Counted from the stretch's first letter, positions 6,081 through 13,771 are shown. The stretch: 30,432 nt of DNA from Caulobacteraceae bacterium UBA5005 (GCA_002398405.1 DGYN01000116.1:1107-31538); one strand, 5' to 3'. Translations and numbers: made by a program. Notes: generated by a model from the letters alone, not told the origin.

Positions 6081-6641
6081 GTGCGCGAAGATCACTCTCA
6101 AAGGGCTGACACCGAACTGGCCGTCCTGGCCAGCCGGGGGGAGGAGGGCGCGTTCAACCTCCTGATGCGCCGGCATGCCTCAAGGGTGCGGGCGTTGCTG
6201 CGACGCATGGGAGCCCAGCCAGCTTTGGCGGATGATCTTTCGCAGGACGCCTTCCTTGCCGCTTGGCAGTCGATCGGGACCTTCCGTGGCGAGTCCTCCT
6301 TCGGGACTTGGATTTGCCGCATCGCCGCCAGGCTCTACGTCAAGCGCTGGCGGTACGACGCCCGGCACGTTCTGATGGCTGAAACCCCAGAGCCGGAGGG
6401 AGCGGCGTCTCACGAAGGCGCCTCCAACGCCCGCCTCGATCTGGATGAGGCTATGGTCCTGCTATCGGCTGCCGAGCGTCTTTGCGTTTCCCTTTGTCAC
6501 GGGGCGGGCATGTCTCATTCGGAAGCGGCGGAGGTCTTGAAATCGCCGCTAGGAACGGTGAAATCCCATGTCAAACGTGGTCTGGATAAACTTAAAGTGC
6601 ACCTCGACCCGCAAGGAGGCCGCCATGCAGACGCCGGCTGA
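6081..6641 (+). CDS. ECF-type RNA polymerase sigma factor, cassette A
   Basis: This 186-aa group IV sigma factor directs RNA polymerase to a dedicated promoter class. Region 2 spans about residues 20-93, with the conserved ADDLSQDAFLAAWQSIGTF helix and FGTWICRIA. Region 4 spans about residues 125-172, ending in the recognition helix SPLGTVKSHVKRGLDKLK. No extra C-terminal domain is present. The start is GTG at 6081; I see no good ribosome-binding site ahead of it, so translation may depend on ribosomes finishing the DUF6249 gene 29 bp upstream. The 3' end overlaps the next small gene by 17 bp. Its partner proteins are probably the two membrane proteins in the same cassette. Target promoters are not known; the GCATCC element nearby is a candidate. 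Confidence 0.88.
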   Translation: MREDHSQRADTELAVLASRGEEGAFNLLMRRHASRVRALLRRMGAQPALADDLSQDAFLAAWQSIGTFRGESSFGTWICRIAARLYVKRWRYDARHVLMAETPEPEGAASHEGASNARLDLDEAMVLLSAAERLCVSLCHGAGMSHSEAAEVLKSPLGTVKSHVKRGLDKLKVHLDPQGGRHADAG

Positions 6642-6963
6642 TGACTTCGAGACGCGGCTGGAGGCGATGTTCGCCGACCCGCCGGAAGCGCCGGACGCTG
6701 AGACGTTCGCTCTGACCGTCGAACGGCGGCTGGCCAGCGAAGACCGCCGGCGGAGGATGGTGCTGGGGGCCTGCACCGCCGCAGCCGGCCTCGCGGCCGC
6801 CGGTATTTTCGCGGTTTTTGGCGCAGCCCGCGGCATTTCCGAGGCCATCAGCGCTTCTTCCGCGGCGGAGCTGAACTGGATTCCGCTGATCACGCCGCTC
6901 GCCGCCGTCGCGGTTGTGCTGCTTGTCGTCTCTGAACTCGCCCCCACGGTCCGCCGCCGCTGA
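6625..6963 (+). CDS. small two-helix membrane protein, candidate anti-sigma factor, cassette A
   Basis: This 112-aa protein has a cytoplasmic head of about 43 residues followed by two hydrophobic helices (about 44-66 and 86-104). The head shares a pattern with the 8027-8317 product: L..(M/L)FA.D.P.A.DA.F...V...(I/V)ERR. It lacks the HxxxCxxC zinc motif of ZAS-type anti-sigma factors. Start choice is firm: AAGGAGG sits 7 bp before the ATG at 6625, and the 17-bp overlap with the sigma gene indicates coupling. Being the last gene directly after an ECF sigma gene, with membrane anchoring, suggests an anti-sigma factor of unrecognised type. That is inference from context, not from a recognised domain. 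Confidence 0.65.
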   Translation: MQTPADDFETRLEAMFADPPEAPDAETFALTVERRLASEDRRRRMVLGACTAAAGLAAAGIFAVFGAARGISEAISASSAAELNWIPLITPLAAVAVVLLVVSELAPTVRRR

Positions 6964-6974
6964 TGGGGGCCTCC

Positions 6975-7006
6975 GCATCCAAAACCGCCGTTGGTGGGGA
7001 CTTAGC
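6975..7006 (+). promoter_or_regulatory. putative ECF sigma promoter, copy 3 (GCATCCAAA-N17-CTTAGC)
   Basis: GCATCCAAA (6975-6983) is followed after 17 bp by CTTAGC (7001-7006), the same two boxes as copy 1 with identical spacing. It sits 11 bp after the stop of cassette A and 42 bp before the ATG of cassette B, so cassette B would be transcribed from it. If one of the two local ECF factors recognises it, the system regulates itself. Confidence 0.5.
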
Positions 7007-7048
7007 CCTGAAACCGCGCCATAATGGGCGCGCAACAAGGGGCGCAAA

Positions 7049-7501
7049 ATGGTCGAGCTGTTTCGATCCTTTTTCTGGTTGATCTTCCCGATCGGCGGCA
7101 TGGCGATCGGCGTATTCGCCATCTACATGGTCCATGACACCAAGCGCAGGACCATTGAGCTGCTGCGCATCTACGCCGAACAGGGCAAGGAGCCGCCGCA
7201 ATCGCTGCTGGACGCCCTGGACCGCACCAACAGCTTCGACGGCGAGAGCCCCGCCCGGGTGAAGGATGACTTTCGCTCCGCCTACGGGCCGTTCAGCACC
7301 AATCCTGTGGCGCTGTGGTCGAGATTCGTCCTGCTGGCCTTCCTGGCGGCCGGTTTCGGCGGCATGGCCTATTGGCTGAACGGCAAGCCGGGCACGGAGT
7401 TCATCGTCTTCGGCTTCACGATTACCGCCTTTGTCCTGGCGGCCGTCTCCGCCTCCGCGCTCGTCCGGGCGCTGCTGACGCGCGCCGATGGAAAATCCTA
7501 G
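7049..7501 (+). CDS. DUF6249-like membrane protein, cassette B
   Basis: This 150-aa protein has three predicted membrane helices (about residues 6-28, 90-110 and 117-139). A charged loop after the first helix (HDTKRRTIELLRIYAEQGKE, then PPQSLLDALDRT) is a very good match to the DUF6249 pattern. It has the same topology and gene position as the 5635-6051 product but low direct sequence identity, so the duplication is old. AAGGGG lies 7 bp before the ATG at 7049. The 3' end overlaps the second sigma gene by 14 bp. A promoter-like element of the shared GCATCC type lies just upstream. It probably senses or modulates the cognate ECF system at the membrane; no mechanism is visible. Confidence 0.78.
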   Translation: MVELFRSFFWLIFPIGGMAIGVFAIYMVHDTKRRTIELLRIYAEQGKEPPQSLLDALDRTNSFDGESPARVKDDFRSAYGPFSTNPVALWSRFVLLAFLAAGFGGMAYWLNGKPGTEFIVFGFTITAFVLAAVSASALVRALLTRADGKS

Positions 7502-8030
7502 CGGGGCCTCGGACGAGGAACTGCTGGCGGCGGCGGCGAAGGGATCGGAGCGTGCGTTTGGAATACTGGTCGATCGCCATCAGCAGGCCGTCCGCGCGTT
7601 CCTACGCCGTGTCGCGGTCAACCGGGACGAGGCCGATGACCTCGCCCAGGAGACCTTCCTGTCCGCCTGGTCCTCGGCGGGCTCCTTTCGCGGCGGCTCG
7701 GCGGTCAGGTCCTGGCTGATGGGCATTGCCTGGCGAAAGGCCAAAAGCGCCGCCCGGTCCCTGTTCCGCGGCATGGCCAGGGACGGCGCCTATGAGCAGC
7801 GCGCGCTCCTCGAACGCGAGGAAGGCGCCGGAATCGAGGACAGGCTGAGCCTGCAAAAGGCCTTGGGCGGGCTTTCGCTTGAGCAGCGGGCCGCCGTGGC
7901 GCTATGCTTGGCCTCGGATTTTTCCCATGGCGACGCGGCCGAGGCGCTGGGTCTGCCGCTGGGAACGGTGAAGTCGCACGTCGCCCGCGGCCGGGCGAAG
8001 CTGGTTGAGGCCCTGGGAGGCCGGTCATGA
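7488..8030 (+). CDS. ECF-type RNA polymerase sigma factor, cassette B
   Basis: This is a 180-aa group IV sigma factor. Region 2 is at about residues 18-85 (EADDLAQETFLSAWSSAGSF and SWLMGIAWRKAKS). Region 4 is at about residues 125-176 and ends with LGLPLGTVKSHVARGRAKL. Between them lies a short linker with EQRALLEREEGAGIEDR. It resembles the cassette A sigma factor in length and architecture, and the LGTVKSHV recognition helix is shared, so overlapping promoter specificity is conceivable. The ATG at 7488 lies inside the end of the DUF6249 gene, and its stop overlaps the next start as ATGA. That is tight coupling, typical of a sigma factor made together with its regulator. Confidence 0.9.
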   Translation: MENPSGASDEELLAAAAKGSERAFGILVDRHQQAVRAFLRRVAVNRDEADDLAQETFLSAWSSAGSFRGGSAVRSWLMGIAWRKAKSAARSLFRGMARDGAYEQRALLEREEGAGIEDRLSLQKALGGLSLEQRAAVALCLASDFSHGDAAEALGLPLGTVKSHVARGRAKLVEALGGRS

Positions 8031-8317
8031 GCGAGATTGACGAAAAGCTCGCCGCCCTGTTCGCGGAGGACTTGCCGCCTGCGCGGGACGCCTCGTTCCG
8101 CATCGCGGTCCTGGCCGGCATCGAGCGCCGCCGCGTGGCGGTCCAGCTCGCGCTCCTCACGGCGGTCTGCGCCCTGATGAGCCTGGTTCTCTGGAGTTTC
8201 GCGCCCATGATCGCGCCTTGGCTGATCGGCCAGGGCGAGGTGATCGCGGCGCTCTGCACCGCGGCGGTCCTGGTCTGGGCCTGCGTCGTGGCGGTTCGCC
8301 AGGGCGTCCGCGCCTAG
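8027..8317 (+). CDS. small two-helix membrane protein, candidate anti-sigma factor, cassette B
   Basis: This 96-aa protein has a cytoplasmic head of about 37 residues (SEIDEKLAALFAEDLPPARD) and two hydrophobic helices (about 38-57 and 70-90), ending in a short basic tail. The head shares the LFA-(E)D-P-A-DASF-IERRR pattern with the cassette A counterpart. It has no zinc-binding HxxxCxxC motif and no recognised anti-sigma domain. The start overlaps the sigma stop as ATGA. Position and topology argue for an anti-sigma role for the 7488-8030 sigma factor, but a different membrane function cannot be excluded. panB follows after only 22 bp and may be read through from this cassette. Confidence 0.65.
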   Translation: MSEIDEKLAALFAEDLPPARDASFRIAVLAGIERRRVAVQLALLTAVCALMSLVLWSFAPMIAPWLIGQGEVIAALCTAAVLVWACVVAVRQGVRA

Positions 8318-8339
8318 AAGCTTTTGAAAGAGCCCCGAA

Positions 8340-9167
8340 ATGTCCGCCCACCGCGAAGAGACCGTCCGGCGCCTCGCCGCCCCCGACATCACCGCCGCCA
8401 AGGGCAAGATGCCGCTCGTCTGCCTGACGGCCTACACGGCGCCGGTCGCCGAAATCCTTGACGACGCCTGCGACCTGATGCTGGTCGGAGACAGCGTCGG
8501 CATGGTCATCCATGGCCTGCCCAACACCGTTGGCGTCACCATGGAGATGATGATCCTCCACGGTCAGGCGGTGATGCGAGGCGCCAAGCGGGCCATGGTT
8601 GTGGTCGACATGCCCTTCGGCTCCTACGAGGGCGCGCCCGAAACGGCCTACGCCAACGCCGCCCGGATCATGAAGGAGACCGGCGCCCAGGGGGTGAAGG
8701 TTGAAAGCGGGCCCACCGTCCCTGAAACCATCGAATACCTGGTCAAGCGCGGCATCCCCGTCATGGGTCACGTCGGCCTTCGCCCACAGGCGGTGCTGGT
8801 CGACGGCGCCTTCAAGGCCAAGGGCCGGACGGAAGAGGAGCGCGCCCGGGTGCTGGCTGAGGCCAAGGCGACGGAGGCCGCCGGCGCCTTCTGCCTGGTG
8901 GTCGAAGGCGTGGCCGAGGCGTTGGCCTATGAGATTACCGCCGCCGTGGCGATTCCCACCATCGGCATTGGCGCGGGCGCCGGGTGCGACGGCCAGATCC
9001 TGGTCACCGACGACATGCTGGGCCTGTTCGACTGGACGCCTAAATTCGTCCGCCGCTACGCCTCATTGCGGGAAGACATCGCCGCGGCGGCCAAGGGTTA
9101 TGCCGAGGATGTCCGCGCCCGCCGCTTTCCGGGCGAGGCTGAGACCTATTTTCGCCGCAAGGCTTGA
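8340..9167 (+). CDS. panB: 3-methyl-2-oxobutanoate hydroxymethyltransferase
   Basis: PanB transfers a hydroxymethyl group from 5,10-methylene-tetrahydrofolate to 2-oxoisovalerate to give ketopantoate, the committed step to pantothenate and CoA. The 275-aa length is normal. The metal-binding aspartates fall in LMLVGDSVGMV (Asp51) and VVVDMPFGSYE (Asp90). The likely general base is the Glu in CLVVEGVAE, and the VMGHVGLRPQ and IPTIGIGAG segments are diagnostic. The gene follows the ECF cassette after 22 bp without a clear terminator or promoter, and no panC lies in the window. CoA supply also connects it loosely to the fatty-acid genes further on. Confidence 0.97.
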   Translation: MSAHREETVRRLAAPDITAAKGKMPLVCLTAYTAPVAEILDDACDLMLVGDSVGMVIHGLPNTVGVTMEMMILHGQAVMRGAKRAMVVVDMPFGSYEGAPETAYANAARIMKETGAQGVKVESGPTVPETIEYLVKRGIPVMGHVGLRPQAVLVDGAFKAKGRTEEERARVLAEAKATEAAGAFCLVVEGVAEALAYEITAAVAIPTIGIGAGAGCDGQILVTDDMLGLFDWTPKFVRRYASLREDIAAAAKGYAEDVRARRFPGEAETYFRRKA

Positions 9168-9187
9168 CTGTAAGGGGCGCTCTCGCG

Positions 9188-9214
9188 TTGCGGCGCGCCC
9201 GGCGAGGCTATAGG
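9188..9214 (+). promoter_or_regulatory. candidate housekeeping promoter for the TPR-bamB-der operon
   Basis: TTGCGGC (9188-9194) is followed after 12 bp by GCTATAGG (9207-9214). This fits the layout of the Caulobacter housekeeping consensus (TTGACGS, N10-14, GCTANAWC), with 6 of 8 matches in the downstream box. It lies 40 bp before the first gene of the operon. Confidence 0.45.
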
Positions 9215-9254
9215 GTCCGCCAACTTAAAAATCCCCGCCGGAGTTTGCTCGTAC

Positions 9255-10037
9255 GTGGTCGATCTATTTGAAGAAGTCGAAGAAAGCCTCCGCGCGGACC
9301 GGCTGAAGGCCGCCGGGCGCAAGATCCTGCCCTGGGCGCTGGCGTTGGTCTTTGGGATTGTGGTGATCGGCGGTGGTCTGATCGCCTGGGATTTCTGGAA
9401 CAAGAGCACCACCAATAAGGCGTCGGAAGCCTACCACGCCATTTTGACGGCCCAGGGGATGAGCCCCGATGAGGCTTACACCGCCTTCGAAGACATCGCG
9501 AAGAAGGGCCCGGCCGGCTACAAGAGTCTGGCTCTGTCGAACCAGGCTTCGATCCGAATGGATCAGGGCCGCGAGAAGGACGCTGTCGCGCTTTGGGACA
9601 AGGCCGCCAAGGTCGCGCCCAAGTCCAAGACCGGCAAGCTCCTTGCCGACGCCGCCAGTCTGAAGGCGGCCTTGGTCCTCCTTGACGAGGCGCCCTACGC
9701 CGACATCGAGGCCCGCCTCAAGCCCCTGGTCGAAGAGGGCCGGCCCTACCGGTCGATGGCCCGCGAGGCCTTGGCCGCGGCCAAGCTCAATGCCGGCAAG
9801 ATCAAGGAAGCCCGCGAAGACTTCCTGCTGCTGACCGCCGACCTCGAAGCGCCGGAAGGCATCGCCCAGCGTGCGAACGCCGCCATCGCCCTGATCGACT
9901 CCGGCTCGGGCGGTTCGGTGGCCGCCGCCGTGAAGGCGGCCAAGACCTTGCCGCCGCCGCAGCAGCAGATGCAGCTGCCGCCCGAACTCCTTGAGCAGCT
10001 CCAGGGTATGCAGATGCAGGGAGGACCGCCGCAATGA
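9255..10037 (+). CDS. membrane-anchored tetratricopeptide protein (YfgM-like position, upstream of bamB)
   Basis: This 260-aa protein has a cytoplasmic N-terminus (VDLFEEVEESLRADRLKAAG) and one transmembrane helix at about residues 25-46. A periplasmic helical repeat region follows, with TPR-like signatures such as EAYTAFEDIAKKGPAGYKSL and REKDAVALWDKAAKVAPKSK. The C-terminus is Gln/Pro-rich (PPPQQQMQLPPELLEQLQGM, then QMQGGPPQ). Its order ahead of bamB and der matches the enterobacterial yfgM-bamB-der cluster, where YfgM is an ancillary SecYEG-associated periplasmic chaperone; a similar role here is inferred. It starts with GTG at 9255 and has only a distant GGAG upstream. The stop overlaps the bamB start as ATGA. 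Confidence 0.82.
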   Translation: MVDLFEEVEESLRADRLKAAGRKILPWALALVFGIVVIGGGLIAWDFWNKSTTNKASEAYHAILTAQGMSPDEAYTAFEDIAKKGPAGYKSLALSNQASIRMDQGREKDAVALWDKAAKVAPKSKTGKLLADAASLKAALVLLDEAPYADIEARLKPLVEEGRPYRSMAREALAAAKLNAGKIKEAREDFLLLTADLEAPEGIAQRANAAIALIDSGSGGSVAAAVKAAKTLPPPQQQMQLPPELLEQLQGMQMQGGPPQ

Positions 10038-11473
10038 GGATCGCCCTTCGCACCTCTGTCATCGCCCTTCTGGCGATGGGCCTGGCGGGCTGTCAGGTCC
10101 TTCAGGAGATGAACTACTTCACGGCGATCTTCCCAAAGGCCGAGGAGTCGGACGGCCCGGCGCCCGAGGAGAAGCAGCGCATCCCGCTCCTGGCCCTCGA
10201 CCAGCAGCTGCGGATCAACGACGCCCTGAAAGGCGGGACCTTTACGCTTCCGCCCGCCATGGCCCGCGCCGACTCGCCCCTGCCGGGCGGATCCCTGGAG
10301 CAGGCCCCCGAACACATCGAGGCGGCGCCGGAATTCAAGATCGCCTGGCGCAGCCGCATCGGGAGGGGTTCCAGCCGCATTCAGCACGTCACCGCCCCGC
10401 CGCTCGTCGTGGCCGGCCGCGTCTACACCATGGACGCCGGCGCCACCGTCACCGTTACCGACGCGGCGACGGGCAAGCAGATCTGGCGCGAGGACTTCGT
10501 CCCCAAGACCCTGCAGGACGGCACCCGTCCCGCGACCCTTCTGCCGCCGATCTTCGCCGGCAACACTCCGGTCGACACCCTGACCTTCGGGGGTGGCATC
10601 GCCTACGCCGACGGCAAGCTGTTCATCGCCTCAGGCTATCGTTTCGTGGCCGCTGTTGACGCCGCCACGGGCGAGCTTCTGTGGCGCAGCTTCACCGCCT
10701 CGCCCATCCACGGCGCCCCGACGGTGAGCGGCGGCCGGGTGTTCGCCATCTCGGTGGATAACGAGCTTCAGACCTTTGACGTGGCCACCGGCACGCCCGG
10801 CTGGTCGCACCAGGGCCTGGTCGAGCCGGTCCGTATCCTGCAGGCCTCCAGTCCCGCGATCAGCGGCGACGCGGTTGTCGCGGCCTTCTCCTCCGGCGAG
10901 GTGACGGCGCTTCGGGCGGTCAACGGCAACGAACTTTGGCCCGCGAACCTGACCCGCGTCTCGCGCACCACGGCCCTTTCCGACATCCGTGACATCCCCG
11001 GCCGGCCGGTGATCTATCGCGGCGATGTTTATGCGGGCAGCCACTCGGGCGTTTTCGCGGCCATCGATTTCCGCACCGGATCGGTCAGATGGGAAATGCC
11101 AGTGATCACCACGGCGACCCCGTGGCCGGCGGGTGATGTGGTCTATATTGTCTCTAAGGCCGGCGAGGTCATCTGCGCCCGGCGCGACAACGGCCAGGTC
11201 TATTGGATCCGCGACCTGAACGAGGGCCGGGTCAATGAGAAGGTCGGCATCTGGGGCGTTCCCGATAAGCGGGCCTACTACACCGGCGTCATTCTGGCCT
11301 CCAACCGCCTGATCACGGTGACCAGCGACGGCAAGGCCATCGCTCTCAACCCCATCAGCGGCGAAGTGCTCGGGACCCTCAAGCTGCCGGGTCCGGCGCT
11401 GATCACCCCGGTCGCGGCGGGCGGCACAGTTTATGTGGTCACGGACAACGGCGTCCTGGTGGCCATCCGCTAG
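10034..11473 (+). CDS. bamB: outer membrane protein assembly lipoprotein BamB
   Basis: BamB is the beta-propeller lipoprotein of the BAM complex, which folds outer-membrane proteins. The 479-aa protein has a lipoprotein signal with lipobox LAGC (Cys20). Several PQQ-type propeller blades follow, visible as repeating VDAATGELLWRS, FDVATGTPGWSH, VNGNELWPANL and IDFRTGSVRWEM segments. It is longer than E. coli BamB (392 aa), mainly because of an N-terminal stretch of about 80 residues between the lipobox and the first blade, which is common in alphaproteobacteria. It is translationally coupled to the TPR gene (ATGA) and lies 20 bp before der. Confidence 0.92.
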   Translation: MRIALRTSVIALLAMGLAGCQVLQEMNYFTAIFPKAEESDGPAPEEKQRIPLLALDQQLRINDALKGGTFTLPPAMARADSPLPGGSLEQAPEHIEAAPEFKIAWRSRIGRGSSRIQHVTAPPLVVAGRVYTMDAGATVTVTDAATGKQIWREDFVPKTLQDGTRPATLLPPIFAGNTPVDTLTFGGGIAYADGKLFIASGYRFVAAVDAATGELLWRSFTASPIHGAPTVSGGRVFAISVDNELQTFDVATGTPGWSHQGLVEPVRILQASSPAISGDAVVAAFSSGEVTALRAVNGNELWPANLTRVSRTTALSDIRDIPGRPVIYRGDVYAGSHSGVFAAIDFRTGSVRWEMPVITTATPWPAGDVVYIVSKAGEVICARRDNGQVYWIRDLNEGRVNEKVGIWGVPDKRAYYTGVILASNRLITVTSDGKAIALNPISGEVLGTLKLPGPALITPVAAGGTVYVVTDNGVLVAIR

Positions 11474-11493
11474 AGCAGGGAAGTATCGCCGCC

Positions 11494-13074
11494 ATGGCGC
11501 TGAAGCTCGCCATTGTCGGCAGGCCGAATGTCGGGAAGTCGACATTGTTTAACCGTCTCGCGGGCAAGAAGCTCGCGATCGTCGACGATCGCCCCGGCGT
11601 CACCCGCGACCGGCGTTTCGCCTCGGGCCGGATCGGTGACCTCGACCTTGTCCTGATCGACACCGCAGGGTTCGAGGATGTCACCGACGAGAGTCTGGAA
11701 TCGCGGATGCGGCAGCAGACTCAGCTCGCGGTTCTCGAGTCCGATGTCGCGTTGTTCGTGATCGACGCCCGTGAAGGCGTGACCCCAGCGGACCGGATCT
11801 TCGGCGAAATCCTGCGCAAGACCGGCAAGACGGTGCTGATTGCGGCAAACAAGGCCGAGGGCAAGGCCGGTGACGATGGTGGTCTAGATGCCTTCAGCCT
11901 TGGCTTTGGCGAGCCTCTGCTGATCTCAGGCGAACACGGCGAAGGGATGGCCGAGCTTTACCAGGCCCTGGTCGACGCCTCGGTCGATATGGATTTCGAG
12001 GACGAGGAAGACGCCGAAAAGCCGGTGATGCTGGCCATTGTCGGCCGGCCGAACGCGGGCAAGTCGACCCTCGTCAACCGCCTGATCGGCGAGGATCGCA
12101 TGCTCACCGGCCCCGAAGCCGGCATCACCCGCGACGCCATTCCCGTCGATTGGGAGTGGGACGGCAAGGCTGTCCGCCTGGTCGATACCGCGGGCCTGCG
12201 CCGCAAGGCCAAGGTCAACGAGAAGCTGGAAAAGCTTTCCACCGGCGACACCATCCGCGCCATCACCTTCGCCGAGGTGGTGGTCCTGGTCATGGACGCC
12301 ACCCACCCTTTTGAGACCCAGGACCTGCAGATCGCCGATCTGGTGGAGCGGGAGGGCAGGGCGCTGGTCTTCTGTCTGGCGAAGTGGGACCTGGTCGAGG
12401 ATCCCCAGGCGACCTTGAAGGAATTCCTGGAACATGCCGAGCGCATGCTGCCGCAGGTGCGGGGCGCGCCGGTGGTGGCCCTGTCGGCGGAAACCGGCCG
12501 CGGCGTCGACAAGCTGATGCCGGCGGTGCTCAAGACCCACCGCGACTGGTCCTCCAAGATCAAGACCCGGGAACTGAACGACTGGCTCCAATTGGCCATG
12601 GAGCGTCACCCGCCCCCCGCCGTGGCCGGCCGCCGTATCAAGCCGAAATACATGGCCCAGACCAAGGCGAGGCCGCCGACCTTTGTCCTGTTTTCGAGCC
12701 GCGCCGACCAGATGCCGGAGCACTACAGGCGTTATCTGGTCAATAGCTTACGGGAGAGTTTTGATCTTCCTGGCGTGCCGCTCAGGATCACTATCAAGTC
12801 GGGCAAGAATCCCTATGCCGAGGGCGGGGAAAAGAGCGGCCCCGCGCCGCCCAAGGCCGGCGCGGCCTATAAGCCCAAGCGCCAGTCGGGGCTCGCCAAG
12901 TCCATCGCCAAGCAAAAGAAGGCGCGGGAGGGGACCTGGGTCGCCAAGGCCAAGGCCAAAGCCAAGGGGCCGCTGCCCAAGGCGGCGCGGGGCGTGGGCC
13001 TGAAAAAAACCGCCGCCCGCAAGGCCTTCAGGACTGGCTCCGGGCCCTCGCGTCCGCCCACTCGGAAAAGGTGA
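11494..13074 (+). CDS. der: ribosome biogenesis GTPase Der
   Basis: Der (EngA) is an essential double-GTPase needed for 50S ribosomal subunit maturation. Both G domains are intact. The first has the P-loop GRPNVGKST at residues 9-17 with DTAGF; the second has GRPNAGKST from residue 184 with DTAGLRRKAKV, the basic switch segment of the second domain. A KH-like domain follows (about residues 360-450, ending in LPGVPLRITIKSGKNPYAE). At 526 aa it is longer than E. coli Der (490 aa) because of a Lys/Ala/Pro-rich basic tail that includes a hexanucleotide repeat. The last 47 bp overlap the convergent SDR gene. Confidence 0.96.
   Translation: MALKLAIVGRPNVGKSTLFNRLAGKKLAIVDDRPGVTRDRRFASGRIGDLDLVLIDTAGFEDVTDESLESRMRQQTQLAVLESDVALFVIDAREGVTPADRIFGEILRKTGKTVLIAANKAEGKAGDDGGLDAFSLGFGEPLLISGEHGEGMAELYQALVDASVDMDFEDEEDAEKPVMLAIVGRPNAGKSTLVNRLIGEDRMLTGPEAGITRDAIPVDWEWDGKAVRLVDTAGLRRKAKVNEKLEKLSTGDTIRAITFAEVVVLVMDATHPFETQDLQIADLVEREGRALVFCLAKWDLVEDPQATLKEFLEHAERMLPQVRGAPVVALSAETGRGVDKLMPAVLKTHRDWSSKIKTRELNDWLQLAMERHPPPAVAGRRIKPKYMAQTKARPPTFVLFSSRADQMPEHYRRYLVNSLRESFDLPGVPLRITIKSGKNPYAEGGEKSGPAPPKAGAAYKPKRQSGLAKSIAKQKKAREGTWVAKAKAKAKGPLPKAARGVGLKKTAARKAFRTGSGPSRPPTRKR
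12943..12966 (+). repeat. hexanucleotide tandem repeat (GCCAAG)n in der
   Basis: There are four consecutive units: GCCAAG, GCCAAG, GCCAAA, GCCAAG. They encode Ala-Lys repeats in the basic C-terminal tail of Der. The unit is a multiple of three, so copy-number change would not shift the frame. Confidence 0.7.
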
Positions 13075-13771
13075 CGTTGCGGGCCGGAAGGCCCGATTCC
13101 CCCTGGCAAAGCTCGACGATCAAGGGCCCAATCTCTGACGGGTGTGGCAGGGTCTTGGGATCTTCCGCCGGAAAGGCCTCGGCCCGCATTCGCGTGCGCA
13201 TCCGGCCGGGGTCGAGGATTACCGCCCGGATCCTGGTGTTTTCGACCTCGTCGGCCCAGGATCTGACCAGGGCTTCCATCCCGGCCTTGGCCGCCGCATA
13301 GGCGCCCCAGAAGGCCCGCGGGCGGCTGGCGACGCCGCTGGTCACGAAGATGGCCCGGCCCTCAGGTGCGGCCTTCAACAACGGTTCGAAAGAGCGGATC
13401 AACCGGTAGGTTGAGGTGAAGTCCACCGCGACGATGCGGTCCCACTGTTTGGGATCAATGTGCGAGACGGGGGTCAGGGACCCCAGCATGGCGCCGGCGT
13501 GGACCAGGATGTCGAGCTTGCCGAACCGCTGGTGGATCACGCCGCCCAACTGGTCCAGGCCGTCGCCCTCGCCAAGGTCGAGAGGAACAAGGGTGGCGCG
13601 CTCGCCGGTCTCGGCGCGGATCGTATCGTCCAGTTCTTCGAGGCCGCCCTGGGTGCGGGCCACGGCGACAACGTGGGCCCCGGCGCGGGCCAGGGCGAGG
13701 GCGGCCTCGTGGCCAATACCCCGTGAGGCCCCGGTGACGAGGGCGATCTTTCCGGAAAGCGGCTTAGTCAT
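13028..13771 (-). CDS. short-chain dehydrogenase/reductase
   Basis: This 247-aa classical SDR has the nucleotide-binding motif TGASRGIG at residues 14-21, a structural variant of the NNAG motif (ILVHAGAML), a catalytic Ser in IFVTSGVASR and the active-site pair in YAAAK. The Arg after the glycine motif (ARAGAHVVAVARTQ) is compatible with NADP(H). The substrate is unknown. It is last in the radA-cvpA-purF-transporter operon, with its ATG overlapping the transporter stop (ATGA). Its 3' end overlaps der on the other strand by 47 bp, so the C-terminal residues (EWADARARSQS) are encoded opposite Der's basic tail. Confidence 0.9.
   Translation of the reverse strand: MTKPLSGKIALVTGASRGIGHEAALALARAGAHVVAVARTQGGLEELDDTIRAETGERATLVPLDLGEGDGLDQLGGVIHQRFGKLDILVHAGAMLGSLTPVSHIDPKQWDRIVAVDFTSTYRLIRSFEPLLKAAPEGRAIFVTSGVASRPRAFWGAYAAAKAGMEALVRSWADEVENTRIRAVILDPGRMRTRMRAEAFPAEDPKTLPHPSEIGPLIVELCQGESGLPARNVTFSEWADARARSQS

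Noticed and set aside
12991..13301. Run of seven A in der (codons AAA AAA ACC) as a programmed frameshift site leading into a longer alternative frame.
   Set aside because: The run does sit at a slippage-prone place, but the alternative frame is just the antisense of the SDR gene, and there is no downstream stimulatory structure or internal ribosome site that I can see.
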